Position numbers and translations under genes: made by a program. From positions 7,663,578-7,727,577 of the forward strand of contig NC_091014.1 of the NCBI RefSeq assembly GCF_041296385.1: a stretch of DNA of 64,000 nt, given 5' to 3'. Source of the stretch: Aphelocoma coerulescens (taxonomy: Eukaryota; Chordata; Aves; Passeriformes; Corvidae). The first letter of the stretch is position 1. Each line of letters begins with the position of its first letter. The notes beneath the pieces are model-generated. The model ran no database searches and was not told the DNA's origin. It saw nothing but the letters and a program-made list of their open reading frames with translations. Below, piece after piece: positions 61,666-64,000 of this stretch.

Positions 61666-64000
61666 AAGGTTCAGCTACAAGCATTTCTGCATCCAGCAAC
61701 CCTCAGAAGCTCACACCCACCCTTTCCATCTCAGAGCATCTACCTTTTGGGGCTCCCTTTTCATCTGGCTCTATTTTCATGCAGTTGCCTGGCAGCTTCC
61801 TTGTTTTTTCCTCCTGAGCACCTTGCTAGTCACCACATCAATAATTGGACAGTTTGAGTTTGTAGCTGCCTTATGACAAGTGAATACAGCTCCTAACCAG
61901 CCTCAAAACCCTTCCACCAAAGCTCTGCTGAGCTGCATAAAGCATAGGAGTGTCCCAGTGGGCAAAAGGCTGCCTCCAATGACACCACCAAACCTCCAGT
62001 AACAAGAGCTGGATCAGACTGGAGGAGAGTTTGCTTTCTTGCCTGGAAGATGGTCAGTGCATGGCAGGAGTGCATGTCTTAGTGCTCATTGCTTGCCCAG
62101 CCTGTTCCCCATAACAAATCCCCAGAAAAAAGACCTCCTAGCCAGCTCAGAATGCCAGTTTCAGAGGGGAATAAGGAGTCTTTAGAACTTGATCAGCTTT
62201 CATATGGCATTGGGTTAAGGTGAGGGGTGGTGTTCTGTGAGTTCTTGATGAAGGAGGTTGCTGCTCCAAGCACACCACAAACTCATTTAAAGATGAGAGC
62301 TCTGCCTGCCAAAGCAACAAACACAACAATGGCATCACTTCAGATTGACAGCCATTGCTTTTTTTCTTTTTGCCCTTCACTGTTTTTCAATTCACTTAGA
62401 TGGCATCCACGGCCTTGAGGGACTAGGAACAATCACATTTAGAATAGTACAGATGTAAATCAATGCTTCTCACTTTTTCCTCACTGAGACTTGCTCATTC
62501 ACCGAAATATCCTTCCACTTCTGTCTGCCTTTCTACATAAGGCATAGAATACACTCACACTGTGCTGGATGTTAATTAATCTCTCATAATCAGCTGGCTG
62601 GAGGGCCCCATTATTACCACGGGTTCTTTTAGAGTCAAGCCAGAAAATCCTTATGTCCTGTGCTGGAACATTGATACCAAACCACGGCTGACTCCTCTGT
62701 GGAGTTACCTCTTGTATTTGCATCAGGAGCAGCACAGGCCTTCCCAGGCAGCCCCAGCCCCGGCAGTCACAGCTAATTTGTACATATGCTGCCATTGGAT
62801 GGGTGCCATGCAATTAAGAGGACGCCCTCGAGGCATTAACATTCCTTGTCTCGCAGTGAGGGCGGTGGGAGAAGGCAGCAGAAGTTTATGAGGTGTTATC
62901 CATGGGAGTGTGTTATTTCAACAGCATTTGTATGAATCTGTGAGGACGATTCAGAGCCAGGCAGGGAGCCAGCACAAAGAGGTTTCTGAGGCCACAGTGG
63001 AAAACTCTTGAAGTCCCTGTTTGCTGGAAGAAGATGGTGATGAGGCAGCATGGGGAGCTGATGGTGCTGGACTGGAAAATGCTGATTTCGCTTCTGACCT
63101 GTTGTCTCTGGGACCTGGACAACAGGGGTTACCCGCATTTTTTAGGGTGTTTGTAACCCCTAGTCCCAGTAAAAGGCCCATCAGCTAGATCCCTGTGAAG
63201 CCCTGACAACAGAAAGGGCATCAAGGTCTTCATCCCTCCTGAGGAGGAACTGAGACACAGAACAGCAAGGACGCCAGTGTCCTTCAGGGACTCGGTATCA
63301 AACCAAGGGACCTAAAAGTTCCAAAGGACCAGAGCCAAGATCTTACAATGACAAGTCCTTTCCACCAGAGAACTTCTAGGGTGCAGGGGCCCTGTGGGTG
63401 AGTTTCTTTGGGCTATCACAGAGCTCCTGGCCCTTGGGAATCCATCGGCTGAGTGCCCTGGGATACTACTGCAGCATTGACTTAGACTGGGAGAAAGTCT
63501 GAGGCTGACATGCTTTGACCAAGACATCTTGGAAGCAAGCAAACTGGAAAAGGTTTGACAGGAAAATTTTAAGCCAAATTTCCACCCTGTGTTGCTCTTA
63601 GAGACTCAGTGAGTCCCATTACTCTCTGGCAGAAGGATCTTGGCTTCATGGTCCATCCCAAGCTGTGTCCAGACGGTCCTTCTCTAGGACCACCTGGGAA
63701 TGGTGAAAGTCTTTGCCTTTGCAAGTCTGGCCTGGGCAGGACTGTGTCTATCCTCTTTATCAGCATATTATAGGGAGGAAAACGCTTGGTGCCACTCCTC
63801 CCTGCCTCACTCCTACATTTAAAAAGCCACAAAATATTTGGAATAAATTAATTAAAAATACTGCACTTTCAGCTGCACTGATTTTGGGAGAATTACATTC
63901 TCTCCCACCATTAGTGCATTTATCCCCCAGTGCTAAAATGTGTATACTGAGGCTTCAGTGCTGCTGGCTAATTTAGGAGTGTTGCCTTCATCATAAAAGG
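61666..64000. other. Unique-looking non-coding stretch to the window end
   Basis: No gene was recognised. 62500-62870 has TTAATTAAT (62572-62580), an octamer ATTTGCAT (62716-62723) and a small CpG patch near 62821-62870. It could be a conserved non-coding element, though octamers also occur elsewhere in the window by chance. A GAGGAACTGAGACACAGAAC segment at about 63239-63310 hints at a reverse MIR. Open frames are at most 104 codons on either strand and have no domain. Confidence 0.45.

Noticed and set aside
63239..63310. Possible reverse MIR (GAGGAACTGAGACACAGAAC)
   Set aside because: Promising first block, but the later blocks are too diverged for a call.
1..64000. CRISPR arrays, bacterial operons, phage or plasmid features
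   Set aside because: No regularly spaced direct repeats, no tightly packed long reading frames and no ribosome-binding-site pattern. The repeat content is vertebrate.

Overview
This 64 kb window reads as vertebrate, almost certainly avian, nuclear DNA from a gene-poor region: an intergenic stretch, a gene desert or the inside of a very long intron. The main evidence for a bird is the set of CR1 LINE fragments, which all belong to the 3' half of the element. Several keep the typical CR1 tail (CCTTCCAACC, then ATTCTGTGATTCT-like repeats near the 3' end). Others look like older amniote CR1 lineages and carry a 3' part resembling TGGACC..TGGTTTGACC. Degenerate MIR-type SINE pieces, one probable endogenous-retrovirus LTR fragment, and low CpG content outside a few patches fit the same picture. 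I cannot name the species or chromosome.

Layout: 1-17.4 kb is unique-looking sequence with a pure C20 tract, a paired AP-1-like motif, an 11-bp hairpin, an AT-rich microsatellite at about 8.0 kb and a MIR remnant at 13.6 kb. An old CR1 reverse-transcriptase-region fragment lies at 17.4-18.0 kb. From 18-27 kb the sequence is unique-looking apart from a small GC-rich hairpin at 21.2 kb. A CR1 cluster covers 27.1-30.6 kb (three pieces, all + strand). From 30.6-43.6 kb there are two CR1 tails, one probable MIR and a G/T-rich tract. A GC-rich LTR-like segment sits at 43.6-43.9 kb. From 44-56 kb the only clear element is a good MIR at 53.3 kb. From 56-64 kb there are two CR1 fragments, a TTTG-rich tract, a (TAA)n microsatellite, and the window's best candidates for conserved or exonic sequence (57.66-57.95, 59.34-59.98 and 62.5-62.9 kb).

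I find no supportable protein-coding gene. The longest stop-free frames are about 120-180 codons, scattered on both strands and overlapping in several frames, which is what non-coding DNA of this size gives by chance. I see no tRNA, rRNA, CRISPR array, prokaryotic-style operon or intact mobile element, and no genes that work together. I did not find an undescribed biological system. The items most worth testing are the exon-like block at 57.77-57.93 kb, the hairpin-bearing block near 59.4 kb, the LTR-like segment and a few hairpins.
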